A stretch of 64,000 nt of DNA, taken from Comamonadaceae bacterium. GTDB taxonomy: Bacteria > Pseudomonadota > Gammaproteobacteria > Burkholderiales > Burkholderiaceae_C. The notes under the pieces are model-generated. The model was not told the origin of the DNA. It saw only the letters and a program-made list of their open reading frames with translations, and did not search any database. The stretch's first letter is position 1, and each line of letters opens with the position of its first letter. Shown here in pieces: positions 42,953 through 52,600 of the stretch. The stretch spans positions 62,001 to 126,000 of the forward strand of contig JAIXOM010000059.1 of assembly GCA_027486755.1 (NCBI GenBank), written 5' to 3'. The translations under genes and the position numbers were made by a program.

Positions 42953-43917
42953 GTGGCCTCCTGTGTGTGCAGCCAGCAGGCCGCGGTGGTGACGCCGGCG
43001 GGCATGAGCTCGGGCCGCTGGCTGCGGCAGCGATCGCTGGCCTGCGGGCAGCGCGGGTTGAAGGCGCAGCCGCTGGGAATGGCGTTCAGCCGGGGCATGG
43101 CCCCGTCGATCTGGCTGAGCTTGGGGCGATCGCTGTCCATGTCGGGAATGCAGGCCATCAGGCCGCGGGTGTAGGGGTGAGCTGGCTGGCCGATGACCTG
43201 CCGTACCGGTCCGATCTCGGCCAGGCGACCGGCATATAAAACCGCGACCCGGTCGCAGGTTTCGGCGATCACCCCCATGTCGTGGGTGATCAGCATGACA
43301 GCAGCGCCACGGTCTTTGCAGACCTTTTTGAGCAGGCCGATGATCTGCGCTTGTATGGAGACGTCCAGCGCGGTGGTGGGCTCGTCGGCCACGATCAGCT
43401 GCGGCTCGGCCGCCAGCGCCAGCGCAATCACCACCCGCTGGCGCATGCCGCCGGAGAACTGGTGGGGATAGTGGTCGATGCGCTCTTGGGCCGCCGGGAT
43501 GCCGGTGTCCTGCAGCAGCTCGATGGCTCTTTGGCGGGCCTGTTGTTCGCTCAGCGGGAGATGGGCGAGGATGGTTTCAATCAGCTGCTGGCCGACGCTG
43601 TAGAGCGGATTGAGCGAGGTCAGCGGGTCCTGGAAGATCGCCCCGATGCGCCGGCCCCGGATGTGGCGCATCTGCTGGCTGCTGAGGTGATCGATGCGCT
43701 CGCCTTGCAGCAGGATCTGGCCGCTGGCCACTCTCCCCGGCGGATCGAGCAGGCCGATGATGGCCGCGCCGGTGAGCGACTTGCCCGCGCCCGACTCGCC
43801 CACCACGCCCAAAATTTCGCCCGGCGCGATCTCAAAGGAGATGTCGTCCAGCGCCCTGAGCGTGCCGCGTCGGTGTGGGAACTCCACCACCAGGTTCTTG
43901 ACTTGCAGCAGACTCAT
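42949..43917 (-). CDS. dppD: Peptide ABC transporter ATP-binding protein (DppD-like)
   Basis: A 322-residue ATPase starting MSLLQVKNLVVEFPHRRGTL. It has Walker A GESGAGKSLT, FSGGMRQRVVIALAL, Walker B LIVADEPTTALDVS and the C-terminal GCAFNPRCPQASDRCRSQRP motif. The ATG at 43917 is selected because 34 upstream open codons lie inside dppC and lack similarity. It overlaps dppC by 4 bp and dppF by 4 bp, making a tightly coupled pair of ATPases. Confidence 0.92.
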   Translation of the reverse strand: MSLLQVKNLVVEFPHRRGTLRALDDISFEIAPGEILGVVGESGAGKSLTGAAIIGLLDPPGRVASGQILLQGERIDHLSSQQMRHIRGRRIGAIFQDPLTSLNPLYSVGQQLIETILAHLPLSEQQARQRAIELLQDTGIPAAQERIDHYPHQFSGGMRQRVVIALALAAEPQLIVADEPTTALDVSIQAQIIGLLKKVCKDRGAAVMLITHDMGVIAETCDRVAVLYAGRLAEIGPVRQVIGQPAHPYTRGLMACIPDMDSDRPKLSQIDGAMPRLNAIPSGCAFNPRCPQASDRCRSQRPELMPAGVTTAACWLHTQEAT

Positions 43918-44822
43918 CGCAGCCTCGGGTTGAGGGCGTCGCGCAGCCAGTCGCCCAGCAGGTTGACCGACAGCGCAATCAGGATCAGCATCAAGCCGGG
44001 GAAGACGGTGATCCACCATTCGCCGGAAAACAAAAAGTCATTGCCCACCCGGATCAGCGTGCCGAGCGAGGGCGAGGTGGGCGGTACGCCCACACCCAGA
44101 AAGGACAGGGTGGCCTCGGTGATGATGGCCGTGGCCACCTGTATGGTGGCCAGCACCAGCACCGGCCCGAGCACATTGGGCAGCACATGGCGGCGCATGA
44201 TGCGCAGCGGCGCCACCCCGGTGACCCGGGCGGCCTGCACATATTCCTTGTTGCGCTCGACCAGGGTCGCGCCGCGCACGGTGCGGGCGTATTGCACCCA
44301 CCCGGTCAGGGTGATGGACAGGATGAGCACGCCAAAGGCCAGCGACTCGTGGGCATTGGGGAACAGCGCGCGTCCGACGCCGGCGATCAGCAGGGCCACC
44401 AAAATCGCCGGGAAGGACAGCATCACGTCGCACAGCCGCATCAGGAAGGCGTCGAGCCAGCCGCCGCGAAAGCCGGCCACCAGTCCCAGGCTGACGCCGA
44501 TCAGCACCGACAGCAGCACCGAGGCCAGGCCGACGGCCAGCGAGATGCGCGAGCCATAGATGAGGGCCGACAGGATGTCGCGGCCCTGGTCGTCGGTACC
44601 CAATAGAAATTGCAGCTGCCCGCCCTCGCTCCAGGCCGGCGGCAGGCGGGCATTGCTCAGCTCCAGCGTGGCCAGGTCAAAGGGATTGTGCGGCGCCACC
44701 CAATGGGCGAACACCGCGCCAAACAGGCAGACCAAGGCCACAGCGGCCGCAGCCACTGCCGTTGGGGTGCTGCGAAAGCTGTGACCGACGTCGCTGTCTA
44801 GCCAGCGCTGGAGCCTGCTCAT
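43914..44822 (-). CDS. dppC: Peptide ABC transporter permease (DppC-like)
   Basis: A 302-residue inner-membrane protein with an N-terminal OppC_N segment (hydrophobic helix at AVAAAAVALVCLFGAVFAHW). It has LLGTDDQGRDILSALIYGSR and the permease EAA loop YVQAARVTGVAPLRIMRRHV. Start MSRLQRWLDSDVG at 44822 is one base after the dppB stop. It forms the translocation pore with DppB. Confidence 0.92.
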   Translation of the reverse strand: MSRLQRWLDSDVGHSFRSTPTAVAAAAVALVCLFGAVFAHWVAPHNPFDLATLELSNARLPPAWSEGGQLQFLLGTDDQGRDILSALIYGSRISLAVGLASVLLSVLIGVSLGLVAGFRGGWLDAFLMRLCDVMLSFPAILVALLIAGVGRALFPNAHESLAFGVLILSITLTGWVQYARTVRGATLVERNKEYVQAARVTGVAPLRIMRRHVLPNVLGPVLVLATIQVATAIITEATLSFLGVGVPPTSPSLGTLIRVGNDFLFSGEWWITVFPGLMLILIALSVNLLGDWLRDALNPRLR

Positions 44823-44823
44823 G

Positions 44824-45804
44824 CTAATGCCCGCCTTCCCGGCCCACCCGCAGGCGCGGATCGACCGCAAAATACAGCAGGTCCACCACCAGGTTGATGA
44901 CCACGAAGATGAGTGCGATCAGGCACAGGTAGGCGGCCATCACCGGAATGTCGGCAAAGGTCACCGCCTGAATGAAAAGCAGTCCCATGCCCGGCCACTG
45001 GAACACCGTCTCGGTGATGATGGCAAAGGCGATCAGCCCGCCCAACTGCAGGCCGGCGATGGTCATCACCGGCACCAGGGTGTTTTTCAGGGCATGGCCG
45101 AAATGGATGGCTCGGTCCGACAGCCCGCGCGCCCGCGCAAAGCGGATGTAGTCGGTGCGCAGCACCTCCAGCATTTCGGCGCGCACCAGGCGCATGATCA
45201 GGGTCAGCTGAAACACCGCCAGGGTGATGGCCGGCAGCGTGATGTGCTGCCAGCCTTTGGCCGACAGCAGCCCGGTGGACCAAGCGCCGAGCTGGATCAC
45301 CTCACCGCGGCCGAAGCTCGGAAACCAGCCCAGGCCGACCGAAAACACCAGGATCAACAAGATCCCAATCAGAAAGGTGGGCAGGGAGACGCCCAGCAGG
45401 GACAGCGTCATGAGCAAGCCGCTGGTAAAACTGCCCCGGCGCAGCGCGGCATAAACCCCCATCGGAATGCCCACCAGCAGCGCGAGCAGAGCCGCCACCA
45501 GGGCCAGTTCGATGGTGGCTGGCAGTCTTTCGGCGATCAAGCTCGAGACCTTGCTGCCTTGGCGCAGGCTCAGGCCAAATTCGCCGTGCACCGCATTCCA
45601 GAGGAAATGGGCGTACTGCACAAAAAACGGCCGGTCCAGGCCGAGGTCGGAGCGCAACTGCGCGATCTGCTGCGGTGTCGCGTCCTGCCCGAGCAAAAAC
45701 ACCACCGGATCGCCCACATATTGAAACAGCAAGAAGGCGATAAAGGCTACTGTCACCATCACCAGCACGGACTGCAGAAGGCGCTGAATGATGAAGGCAA
45801 GCAT
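44824..45804 (-). CDS. dppB: Peptide ABC transporter permease (DppB-like)
   Basis: A 326-residue inner-membrane protein: the typical N-terminal helix (FIIQRLLQSVLVMVTVAFIA), LGLDRPFFVQYAHFLWNAVH, GEFGLSLR, and the EAA loop YIRFARARGLSDRAIHFGHA. The ATG at 45804 (MLAFIIQRLLQ) matches family N-termini; the frame is open for 17 more codons upstream that would overlap the hairpin after dppA. First permease gene of the operon. Confidence 0.92.
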   Translation of the reverse strand: MLAFIIQRLLQSVLVMVTVAFIAFLLFQYVGDPVVFLLGQDATPQQIAQLRSDLGLDRPFFVQYAHFLWNAVHGEFGLSLRQGSKVSSLIAERLPATIELALVAALLALLVGIPMGVYAALRRGSFTSGLLMTLSLLGVSLPTFLIGILLILVFSVGLGWFPSFGRGEVIQLGAWSTGLLSAKGWQHITLPAITLAVFQLTLIMRLVRAEMLEVLRTDYIRFARARGLSDRAIHFGHALKNTLVPVMTIAGLQLGGLIAFAIITETVFQWPGMGLLFIQAVTFADIPVMAAYLCLIALIFVVINLVVDLLYFAVDPRLRVGREGGH

Positions 45805-45829
45805 CAGGACGGTGGCGGTGCGCGGTGTT

Positions 45830-45869
45830 AAAAACACAAAAGCCGCAGCGATCAAGGCGATCGCTGCGG
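45830..45869 (-). terminator. Hairpin with T-tract between dppA and dppB
   Basis: On the minus strand, an 11-bp stem CCGCAGCGATC/GATCGCTGCGG is followed by CTTTTGTGTTTTTAAC. It lies 17 bp after the dppA stop. This is a typical partial terminator or stabiliser that makes binding-protein mRNA exceed permease mRNA in ABC operons. Confidence 0.8.
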
Positions 45870-45885
45870 TACGGAGCCGGGGCTA

Positions 45886-47463
45886 TCAGTTGATCTGGAC
45901 CAGGCGCCAGTCTATGCGGTTGTCGGCGCGGTGAACCACGTCTATGGCTTTTTTCATGGCCCAGGGGATGACCTGGTTGTGCAGGGGGATATGGGCCACC
46001 GTGTCATTTTGCAGCTGCAAGCCTTCGGTCGACAGGCGCCGGCGCACAGGTTCGTCCGTCTCGGTTTTGATGCGGTCGACGATGTAGTCCATGCGGGTAT
46101 TGCTGTAGCGACCCAGGTTGTAGTTGCCGTCGCCGCCTGTGCCCACGCTGCGCGTCAGTGACTGCAGGCTATAGAGGGAATCAAAGGTCGGCACGCCCCA
46201 GCCCAGCATGTAGATGCTGGCCTCAAAGCGCTGGATCATGGGGAAATAGGTGGCCAGCGGCAAGGTCCGCAGCTTGGCGCGCACCCCCACCTTGGCCCAC
46301 ATGGCGGTGATGGCCTGGCAGATCTCCTCGTCGTTGATGTAGCGGTTGTTCGGGCAGGCAAAGTCGACCTCAAAGCCGTCGGCGTAGCCGGCCTCGGCCA
46401 GCAGCTTCTTGGCCTCGTCGACCGAATAGGGCAGGCGCTGATGCACGCCCTCGCTCCAGCCGGCCACCTGCGGCGAGACCAGTGCCCCGGTGGGCTGTGA
46501 CAAGCCGCGCATAGTCACCCGCTGGATGGTGTTGATGTCGATGGCCTGGTAGAGCGCGCGGCGCACCTTCACCTCTTTGAGGGGGTTTTTGCCCTTGATG
46601 TTGGAGCCCGCCAACTCGGGGCGGAACTGGTCCATGCCCAGGAAGATGGTGCGGTTTTCCACCCCGTCAATCACCTTGAGGTTGGCGTTGCTGCGCAGGC
46701 GGGGCAGGTCGGCCGGGTTGGGGTCGAGTACCAGATCAACCTCGCCCGAGAGCAGGGCCGCGATGCGGGTCGCTTCCGACTTGATCGGTGTGTAGACGAT
46801 CTCGGTCACATTGCCCTCCATCTTGCCCCACCAGTTGGCGTGGCGGGCGAAGACCATGCGCTGGTCCGGCACCCACTGTCTGAGCATGAAGGGCCCGGTG
46901 CCCATCGCATTGCGGTTGGCAAAGGTTTCCTGCGACACATTGCGCAGGTCCTTGGGCTCGACCGAGTTGTTCTTCTCGGCCCAGGCCTTGCTCATCATGC
47001 GCAGCTCAGTCATCTGATTGAGCAGCACCGGGTTGGGACCCTTGGTGAAGATGTCGATGGTATGGGCGTCCACTTTGACAATGCGGTCAAAGCCGGTCAC
47101 GTAGGGGGTGAAGTTTGAGGTCTTGGCCATCGCCCGGTTCAGGGAGAAGACCGCGTCGTCGGCAGTAAAGTCTGAGCCGTCGTGGAATTTCACGCCCTTG
47201 CGCAGGTTCAAGCGCAGCTGGCTGGGGCCGATCAGGTTCCAGGAGGTGGCCAGCATGGGCTCGATCTTGAAGCTGCGGCTGTTGTAGTAGACCAGCGACT
47301 CATACACCGCCGCATGCAGCCCGTTTTGCAGGGCGTTGTTTTGCGAGTGGATGTCCCAGGTAGAGATTTCACCAGCGCTGGCCCATTTGAAGGTCTTGGC
47401 GTGCAGATGGGGTGCGGCCAGGCTGAGCGCGGCGAACAGGGCCAGGAGGGGAAGTTTGATCAT
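45886..47463 (-). CDS. dppA: Peptide ABC transporter substrate-binding protein (DppA-like)
   Basis: A 525-residue periplasmic protein of SBP family 5. A signal peptide ends near residue 22 (APHLHAK). The family motif KTFKWASAGEISTWDIHSQN, LRKGVKFHDGSDFTADDAVF and NAMGTGPFMLRQWVPD are typical. It lacks the lipobox, so it is a free periplasmic receptor. Ligand specificity among peptides, glutathione and nickel-type ligands is not readable. It is preceded by a perfect hairpin next to its ribosome-binding site. Confidence 0.92.
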   Translation of the reverse strand: MIKLPLLALFAALSLAAPHLHAKTFKWASAGEISTWDIHSQNNALQNGLHAAVYESLVYYNSRSFKIEPMLATSWNLIGPSQLRLNLRKGVKFHDGSDFTADDAVFSLNRAMAKTSNFTPYVTGFDRIVKVDAHTIDIFTKGPNPVLLNQMTELRMMSKAWAEKNNSVEPKDLRNVSQETFANRNAMGTGPFMLRQWVPDQRMVFARHANWWGKMEGNVTEIVYTPIKSEATRIAALLSGEVDLVLDPNPADLPRLRSNANLKVIDGVENRTIFLGMDQFRPELAGSNIKGKNPLKEVKVRRALYQAIDINTIQRVTMRGLSQPTGALVSPQVAGWSEGVHQRLPYSVDEAKKLLAEAGYADGFEVDFACPNNRYINDEEICQAITAMWAKVGVRAKLRTLPLATYFPMIQRFEASIYMLGWGVPTFDSLYSLQSLTRSVGTGGDGNYNLGRYSNTRMDYIVDRIKTETDEPVRRRLSTEGLQLQNDTVAHIPLHNQVIPWAMKKAIDVVHRADNRIDWRLVQIN

Positions 47464-47470
47464 GGTGTCC

Positions 47471-47497
47471 TTGAAGGTCAGTTTTGCTGACCTTCAA
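47471..47497 (-). promoter_or_regulatory. Perfect hairpin adjoining the dppA ribosome-binding site
   Basis: An 11-bp perfect inverted repeat TTGAAGGTCAG-CAAAA-CTGACCTTCAA (minus-strand reading) ends 7 bp before the dppA ATG. The AAGGA ribosome site begins within the 3' arm (its two A's) and continues into the following GGA. It could be an operator or an RNA structure modulating translation. No T-tract follows, so it is not a terminator. Confidence 0.7.
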
Positions 47498-47604
47498 GTA
47501 TGGCCTGAGGCCTCAGTCTGTCCCATCGGGGACTCCCCTGATTGCCCGATCGCCCGGATCGGGCGCGACATGGGCGGACGACGCCGGTTTTTGAATCCGA
47601 GGCG

Positions 47605-48525
47605 TCAGCTTTTTGGGGTGACCTGTCCGAGGTCGAGCACCGAATCGACCACGGTCTTGCCTTCGTCGGCCAGCAGCAAGATGTCGCCCTCGACCAGCAC
47701 ATAGCCATGGCCGCGCGGTGCCGGCCCCATGGCTTCTAGCAGCCGTGGCGGCAGAGGCTTGGGGTTGAGGTTGGCCGGCAGGGGCTGGCCGATCTTCCAG
47801 CTGCGATTGCTGGTGGGCGACTCGCAGCGCCCGCTTTTGAGCACGAGTTCGGCCGGGCAAGGGCCGTTGCCCCGGTTGGCGGTGAAGTAGTCCTGTACCG
47901 CCTTGCGCAGGGCTGGCTCGAAGAATTTGCCTGGCTCAGGCTTTTTGTCTGGCGGCGTGGGTGCCGCGCCTGGCCCACCTGGCGGCCGTGGGCCTGCCCC
48001 GCCTGCGGGCGCTGCCCCGGGTGGCACCACCACCGCCGTGTTTTGGACGACGGCGGGTGTGCCGGGTGCGACCACCGGCGCTGGCCGTGGCGCCAGATCG
48101 CCAGCGCGCAGGGTTTCGCTGGCCGCCGGGGCCGGCCGGGGCGGCGCGCCAAACAGTTGCGCCAGTTGTTCGGGCTTGTTTTTCAGTCGATTTTCCAGGG
48201 CGCCTTCGATTTGCGAGGTCAGCTCGATGGACTCAGCGTTGCCCAGCCAGTTGGAGCGGTTGGCGTAGATCAGGCGCAGCTGGTCGTCGGAGCAGGCGCT
48301 GGCGTGGCGGCGCAGCCATTCCGAGGCCTTGGCGGCGCGTTCCTTGAGCTCGTGGGTGCCCAGGGCCATGGCACGAAACTCGGTCACCAGGCAGTTGGCG
48401 GGCGGCTCGGCCGGTCGGGCCTGTGGGCGAGCGGCCGGCCGCGCGGGTGGCGGATTTTGGGCCTGCGCGCTGATGGCGGCCAGCAAGAGCCAGAGCAGGG
48501 CCGACAGCAATCGCAGGTGGGGCAT
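47605..48525 (-). CDS. Exported Pro/Ala-rich protein, function unknown
   Basis: A 306-residue protein with a signal peptide (LLSALLWLLLAAISAQAQ, cleaved near 22). A Cys/Trp-containing helical region covers about 40-120 (CLVTEFRAMALGTHELKERA; DQLRLIYANRSNWLGN). A long Pro/Ala/Gly linker runs about 125-200. A C-terminal domain of 100 residues includes FFEPALRKAVQDYFTANRGN, WKIGQPLPANLNPKPLPPRL and GHGYVLVEGDILLLADEGKT. The C-terminal region resembles RcnB/anti-sigma-type small periplasmic domains, but I do not assign a family. A second hairpin (47544-47564) follows its stop. Confidence 0.75.
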   Translation of the reverse strand: MPHLRLLSALLWLLLAAISAQAQNPPPARPAARPQARPAEPPANCLVTEFRAMALGTHELKERAAKASEWLRRHASACSDDQLRLIYANRSNWLGNAESIELTSQIEGALENRLKNKPEQLAQLFGAPPRPAPAASETLRAGDLAPRPAPVVAPGTPAVVQNTAVVVPPGAAPAGGAGPRPPGGPGAAPTPPDKKPEPGKFFEPALRKAVQDYFTANRGNGPCPAELVLKSGRCESPTSNRSWKIGQPLPANLNPKPLPPRLLEAMGPAPRGHGYVLVEGDILLLADEGKTVVDSVLDLGQVTPKS

Positions 48526-48619
48526 GGCAGTGTCAATGGGATGGCGGTGGCCAAGCCGGGGTCGGCCTGGATCGGTGCTTAAGTATCGGCTGCAGCCGGC
48601 CAGTCTTGAGGCTACGCGC

Positions 48620-49597
48620 TCAGACGCTGTCGAGTTTGATGCCCTGAGCGGCCACCACTTTTTGCCAGCCTTCGTAATCCTGCGCCAGAAACTGGCCGAG
48701 GGCGGCTGAGCCCAGGCTGGCCGGCTCCAGCGCATCGGTTTTGAAGCGCGCCTGTACGTCGGGCGCGGCCAAAAGCCGAGGCAGGGCCTCGTTGATGCGT
48801 TCAATCACCGCCTGCGGCGTGCCGCGCGGGGCCACCAGGCCGAAGTAGTTGTTCACGCTGAAGTCGGCCAGACCCACCTCGCTCATGCCGGGTACATCGG
48901 GCAGGGCTGGCGTGCGCTTGGGTGTGCTGACGGCCAGCGCCTTGATGCGTCCATCGCGCACGAAGGGGGCCAGGGCCGGGATGGTGCCGGTGATCAGATC
49001 GAGCTGTCCGGCCACCAGGTCCAGCGTGGCCGGCGCGATGCCGCGGTAGGGAATGTGGGTGATGAACACCCCGGTGCGCGCCTTCAGGCCCTCCAGGGCC
49101 AGGTGGTTGATGCCGCCCGCGCCGGCCGAGCCGTAGTTCAGGCGCCCGGGCCGGCTGCGCGCATAGTCAATGAGCTCGCGCAAATTGGCCACCGGAAGGT
49201 TTTTGTTGCAAGCCCACAGCAGCGGCCCCTGGGCCACCATGCTGATCGGCTCAAAGCCGCGCACCGGGTCATAGCCGGCCTGCGGCAGCACCGCCGCCAC
49301 GGTGGTGAAGGGCGCCGCAATCAGCAGCAGGGTGTGGCCGTCGGGGGCGCTTTGGGCCACATGCTGGGTACCGATGGCCCCGGAGGCGCCGGCCCGGTTT
49401 TCCACCACGAAGCTGGCGCCCAGCAGCTCACCGAGCTTTTGTGCCAGCAGCCGGCCCATGGCGTCGGTGCCGGCGCCCGGCGCAAAGGGCACGATGATGC
49501 GCACCGGCCGCTGTGGCCAGTTGGCGTGGGCGGCCCAGGGCGTGAGTGCCAGGGCGCCAAGGGTCAGTAGGTGGCGGCGGTGGATGTGGGGCTTCAT
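48620..49597 (-). CDS. Bug/TctC-family binding protein with Tat-like signal
   Basis: A 325-residue solute-binding protein. The start MKPHIHRRHLLTLGALALTP at 49597 carries a twin-arginine pair (RRHLL) before the hydrophobic stretch, so export may be by Tat. Cleavage is likely near WAAHA. The Bug core WPQRPVRIIVPFAPGAGTDA and the ligand loop GSAGAGGINHLALEGLK are complete. It stands alone between an unknown exported protein and tamB. Ligand unknown; organic acids are usual. Confidence 0.9.
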   Translation of the reverse strand: MKPHIHRRHLLTLGALALTPWAAHANWPQRPVRIIVPFAPGAGTDAMGRLLAQKLGELLGASFVVENRAGASGAIGTQHVAQSAPDGHTLLLIAAPFTTVAAVLPQAGYDPVRGFEPISMVAQGPLLWACNKNLPVANLRELIDYARSRPGRLNYGSAGAGGINHLALEGLKARTGVFITHIPYRGIAPATLDLVAGQLDLITGTIPALAPFVRDGRIKALAVSTPKRTPALPDVPGMSEVGLADFSVNNYFGLVAPRGTPQAVIERINEALPRLLAAPDVQARFKTDALEPASLGSAALGQFLAQDYEGWQKVVAAQGIKLDSV

Positions 49598-49686
49598 GGA
49601 CTTGGGTGTGGAAATAGATACGAGTTTTAGTATGCCTGCTGAATATGACGCTGTCATGGCCGACGCTCGTCGCGGCAGCGGCAAGC

Positions 49687-52600
49687 TTAATCAAAGGACA
49701 GGGTGTAGATGAGGTCGAGGGCGGTTTGCGCGCCCGTCTGGGCGCGCACGGTGAGTTTTTGAGACAGGTCGTAGAACAAAAACAGCGTGCCCAAGGCGCC
49801 GCCCAGCCCGCTTTCATAGAGCGCGTAGAAGTTGCTGGACAGGCGCTTGCCCAGGGCCAGGCCGGCGCTGCTGCTACTGCCGTCGGCCTGGGTGCTGGCG
49901 CCGCGCAGCGTGATCTCATCGAGGCCGAGTGAGTTGGCCAGGGACTGCCGGTTTTGGGCGTTGCGGTTGCCCAGCAGGGCCAAAGCGGCTTGTTGCAGCA
50001 AGGCGCCTTCGGTCCCGCCGGCACTGCCGGCGCGGCCAAGGACCAGCCAGGCCAGCTTTTCCCCTTCGGGCAGGTCGGGGTCGGCATACAGGCTGACCCG
50101 GGGCAGCAAGGCGCTGCCGCTGACTTGCAGGCCGACCTTTTGGGTCAGGTTGGGGCGCAGGGCCAGGATGTCGAGCGCCGGGTTGTCGACGGCGCCGCTA
50201 AAGCGCAGCAGGCCGCGCTCGATGTTCAGGCTCTGTCCATAGGCCTTGAATTGCCCCTGCGCGCTGCTCAGCTGGCCCTGCACGCGAGGTGCTTGCTGGC
50301 CGTCGCCGCTGACCTGCAGCTGACCCTGCAGGCGCGTTTTCAGCCCCCGGCCCTCGATCGCAAAGTCAGAACCCAGGTCCAGGGCTACCGCCACCTTGAG
50401 CGGTGGCGACTTGCTCGCGGGCGCCGCCGCAGGCAAGGGCGCAGCCACCGGCCCGGCGCGCCGCACCTGGACATCGCTGCCCAGCTGAGGGCGGTCCTCT
50501 TCGGGCAGGGTGATGCGCGCCTGGTCGATGCGCAGCGAGCCCGTGATGTCCACCGGCTGCTGACTGGGCAGGCCCGCCATCACCGCCTTGAGCTGGCCCG
50601 AGAGCGTCACCAGCCTGTCGCTGCGCACGCTGGCGCGCAGTTTCTCGATCTGCGCCTGCGCCTCTAACCTGGGCTTACCGCCCGGCCATTGCATCTGCCC
50701 TCGGGCGGTGATGGATCCGCCATCGTCGCCGCCGCCGCGCAGGCTCAACTCGTCGATCAGCACTTGCTGGCCGTCCAGGCGCGCGCGCAAGCGGCCGCGG
50801 CCCAGCTCGATGCCGTCAACCACCGAACGCAGCGCCAGATCGTCGGCTTGCACCTGCCCGCCGAGCTGCGGCTGTGCGCGACTGCCGCTGATCTGCAGGT
50901 TTGCGCCGACCGAGCCGCGCAGCCGCCAGCCGGGCGGCGCCAAGGCGCTCCACAGCCCCAGGCGAGGCAGCTGGACCTGCAGCTGGCCTTGCAGCATGGC
51001 CTGCTCGGGCCAGCTCCACTGCTCGCCCTGGCGTTCCAGGCGGGTGCGCAACTGCCCGTCGGCGCGACCCGCCCGCTCGCTGTCCCAGCGCAGGTCCAGG
51101 CTCAGATCCTGGCCCTGACCGCGCAGCTGCAGCTCGGCCACCCGCACCCCGGCGGCCAGGGTGGTGGGCTGGCCCTGGGCCAGCTCGCCTTGCAGGTTCA
51201 GGTCGCCGCTGCGTCGGCTCAGGCGGGCGTCGAGCTCCAGGCTGCGGCCCAGGCGCAGGTCCCAGCGGCCATCGAAGATCAGGTCGCCGCTCCAGGGGCT
51301 GCGGGTGAGCGTCGGGCCGGCCAGCAGCGCCAGCCAGGCCAGCGGCAATCCCGTGAGCGTGCCGCTGTTGGCCCACTGGCTGGCACCTTGGCCGTTCAGA
51401 GCGCTCCAGGCCAGCTCCACCGGCGCGGCTTGAGTGCGGGTCGGCGCCAGCAGCTGCAAGCGGCCGGGATCGACCTGCCACTGCCCGCCGCGGCCCTGTA
51501 GCCCCACCGTTGCCAGGCTGTCCGCTTGCCAGCGGCCGGTGGTTGGCTCGTCCAGCTCGATGCGCAATTGCTCGATCTGGCCGCGCCAGTTCAAAGGGCT
51601 TGAGGCCCCTTTCTGGCTCAGGTTCTCGCCCAGCGCCGCTTGGCCACGCCCCTGAGCACGCCAGCGTCGGGCGCCGTCCTGGTATTGCAGCTGGGCCTTG
51701 ACGGCCGCTGCGCTCAGCGGCCCCTGCAAGTCCAGCGCCACATCAGTGAGGGAGGTGGCCTGCGCGCCTTGCCCCCAGGCCAGGCTGCTCAGTGCGGTGC
51801 GACTTTGGACCTGGGCCTCACGCAGCCCCGCCTGCCATTGCAGGCGCAGATCGCTGCTGCCGCGGGCCTGCAGGGTGCGCAGCAGCTGCCTTACCTCACT
51901 GGGCAGGCCCGGCAAGCCGCGCAACCAGCGCAAGGTGGCCTGGGCATCGCTGCTGCTGGCTTCAAGCTGCCCGGCTTCCTGGGCTAAGGGCCAGGAAGCC
52001 TGGGTCTGCAGCTTGAGCCCCGGCGCTTGCAGCTGCACCTGTGCGCTGCCGTTTTGGGTGGCGGCTTGCCAGCGGCCCGAGCCCTCGATGCGGGCGTCGG
52101 TCGAGCTGGCGCCGAATTGGTCGAGCCGCAGCAGGCCTTGGCTCCATTGGCCCTGGGCCCAGGCCTGCTGCAGGTTCCACAGCGCGGCGCTGGTCTGGCC
52201 GCGTCCGTCCAGGCGCAACTCAAAGTTCAGTGTCTGTCCGTTCAAGCTGGCCTGGGCCTGACCCTTGAGCGTCTGCGCTGGCCAGCGGCTGTTCAGTCGT
52301 GAGGGCTGCAGGCCTTCAAAGCTCGCCTGACCTTGCCAGCTGCCTGCGCCGTCGCCCACCTTGCCATCGGCCTGCACGCGCGCTGCGCCCAGCCGGCCTT
52401 GGGCGCTTTCCAGCAGCCATTGCCCGGCTTGCCAACGGCCATGTAGGGTCAGGGCATCGAGCGGCAGGCGAGCTTGGTCGATCGGGCCGCTGTCGGCATT
52501 GCTCAGCTGTGCGGCCAAGCCCCACTGCTCGCCTTGCGGCACCACTTGCACCTTGCCGCTGAGCCGGGTGTGTGGCGCTTTGGGCCACAGCAGCGCCAGG

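Noticed and set aside
44821..45831. Plus-strand 336-codon open frame
   Set aside because: Antisense of dppB, which has clear permease motifs; the product is a low-complexity Gln/His protein.
47900..48130. Repeat array suspected in Pro/Ala-coding DNA
   Set aside because: It is codon-level low complexity in the linker of an exported protein; there are no regular repeats and spacers. No CRISPR array was seen in the window.
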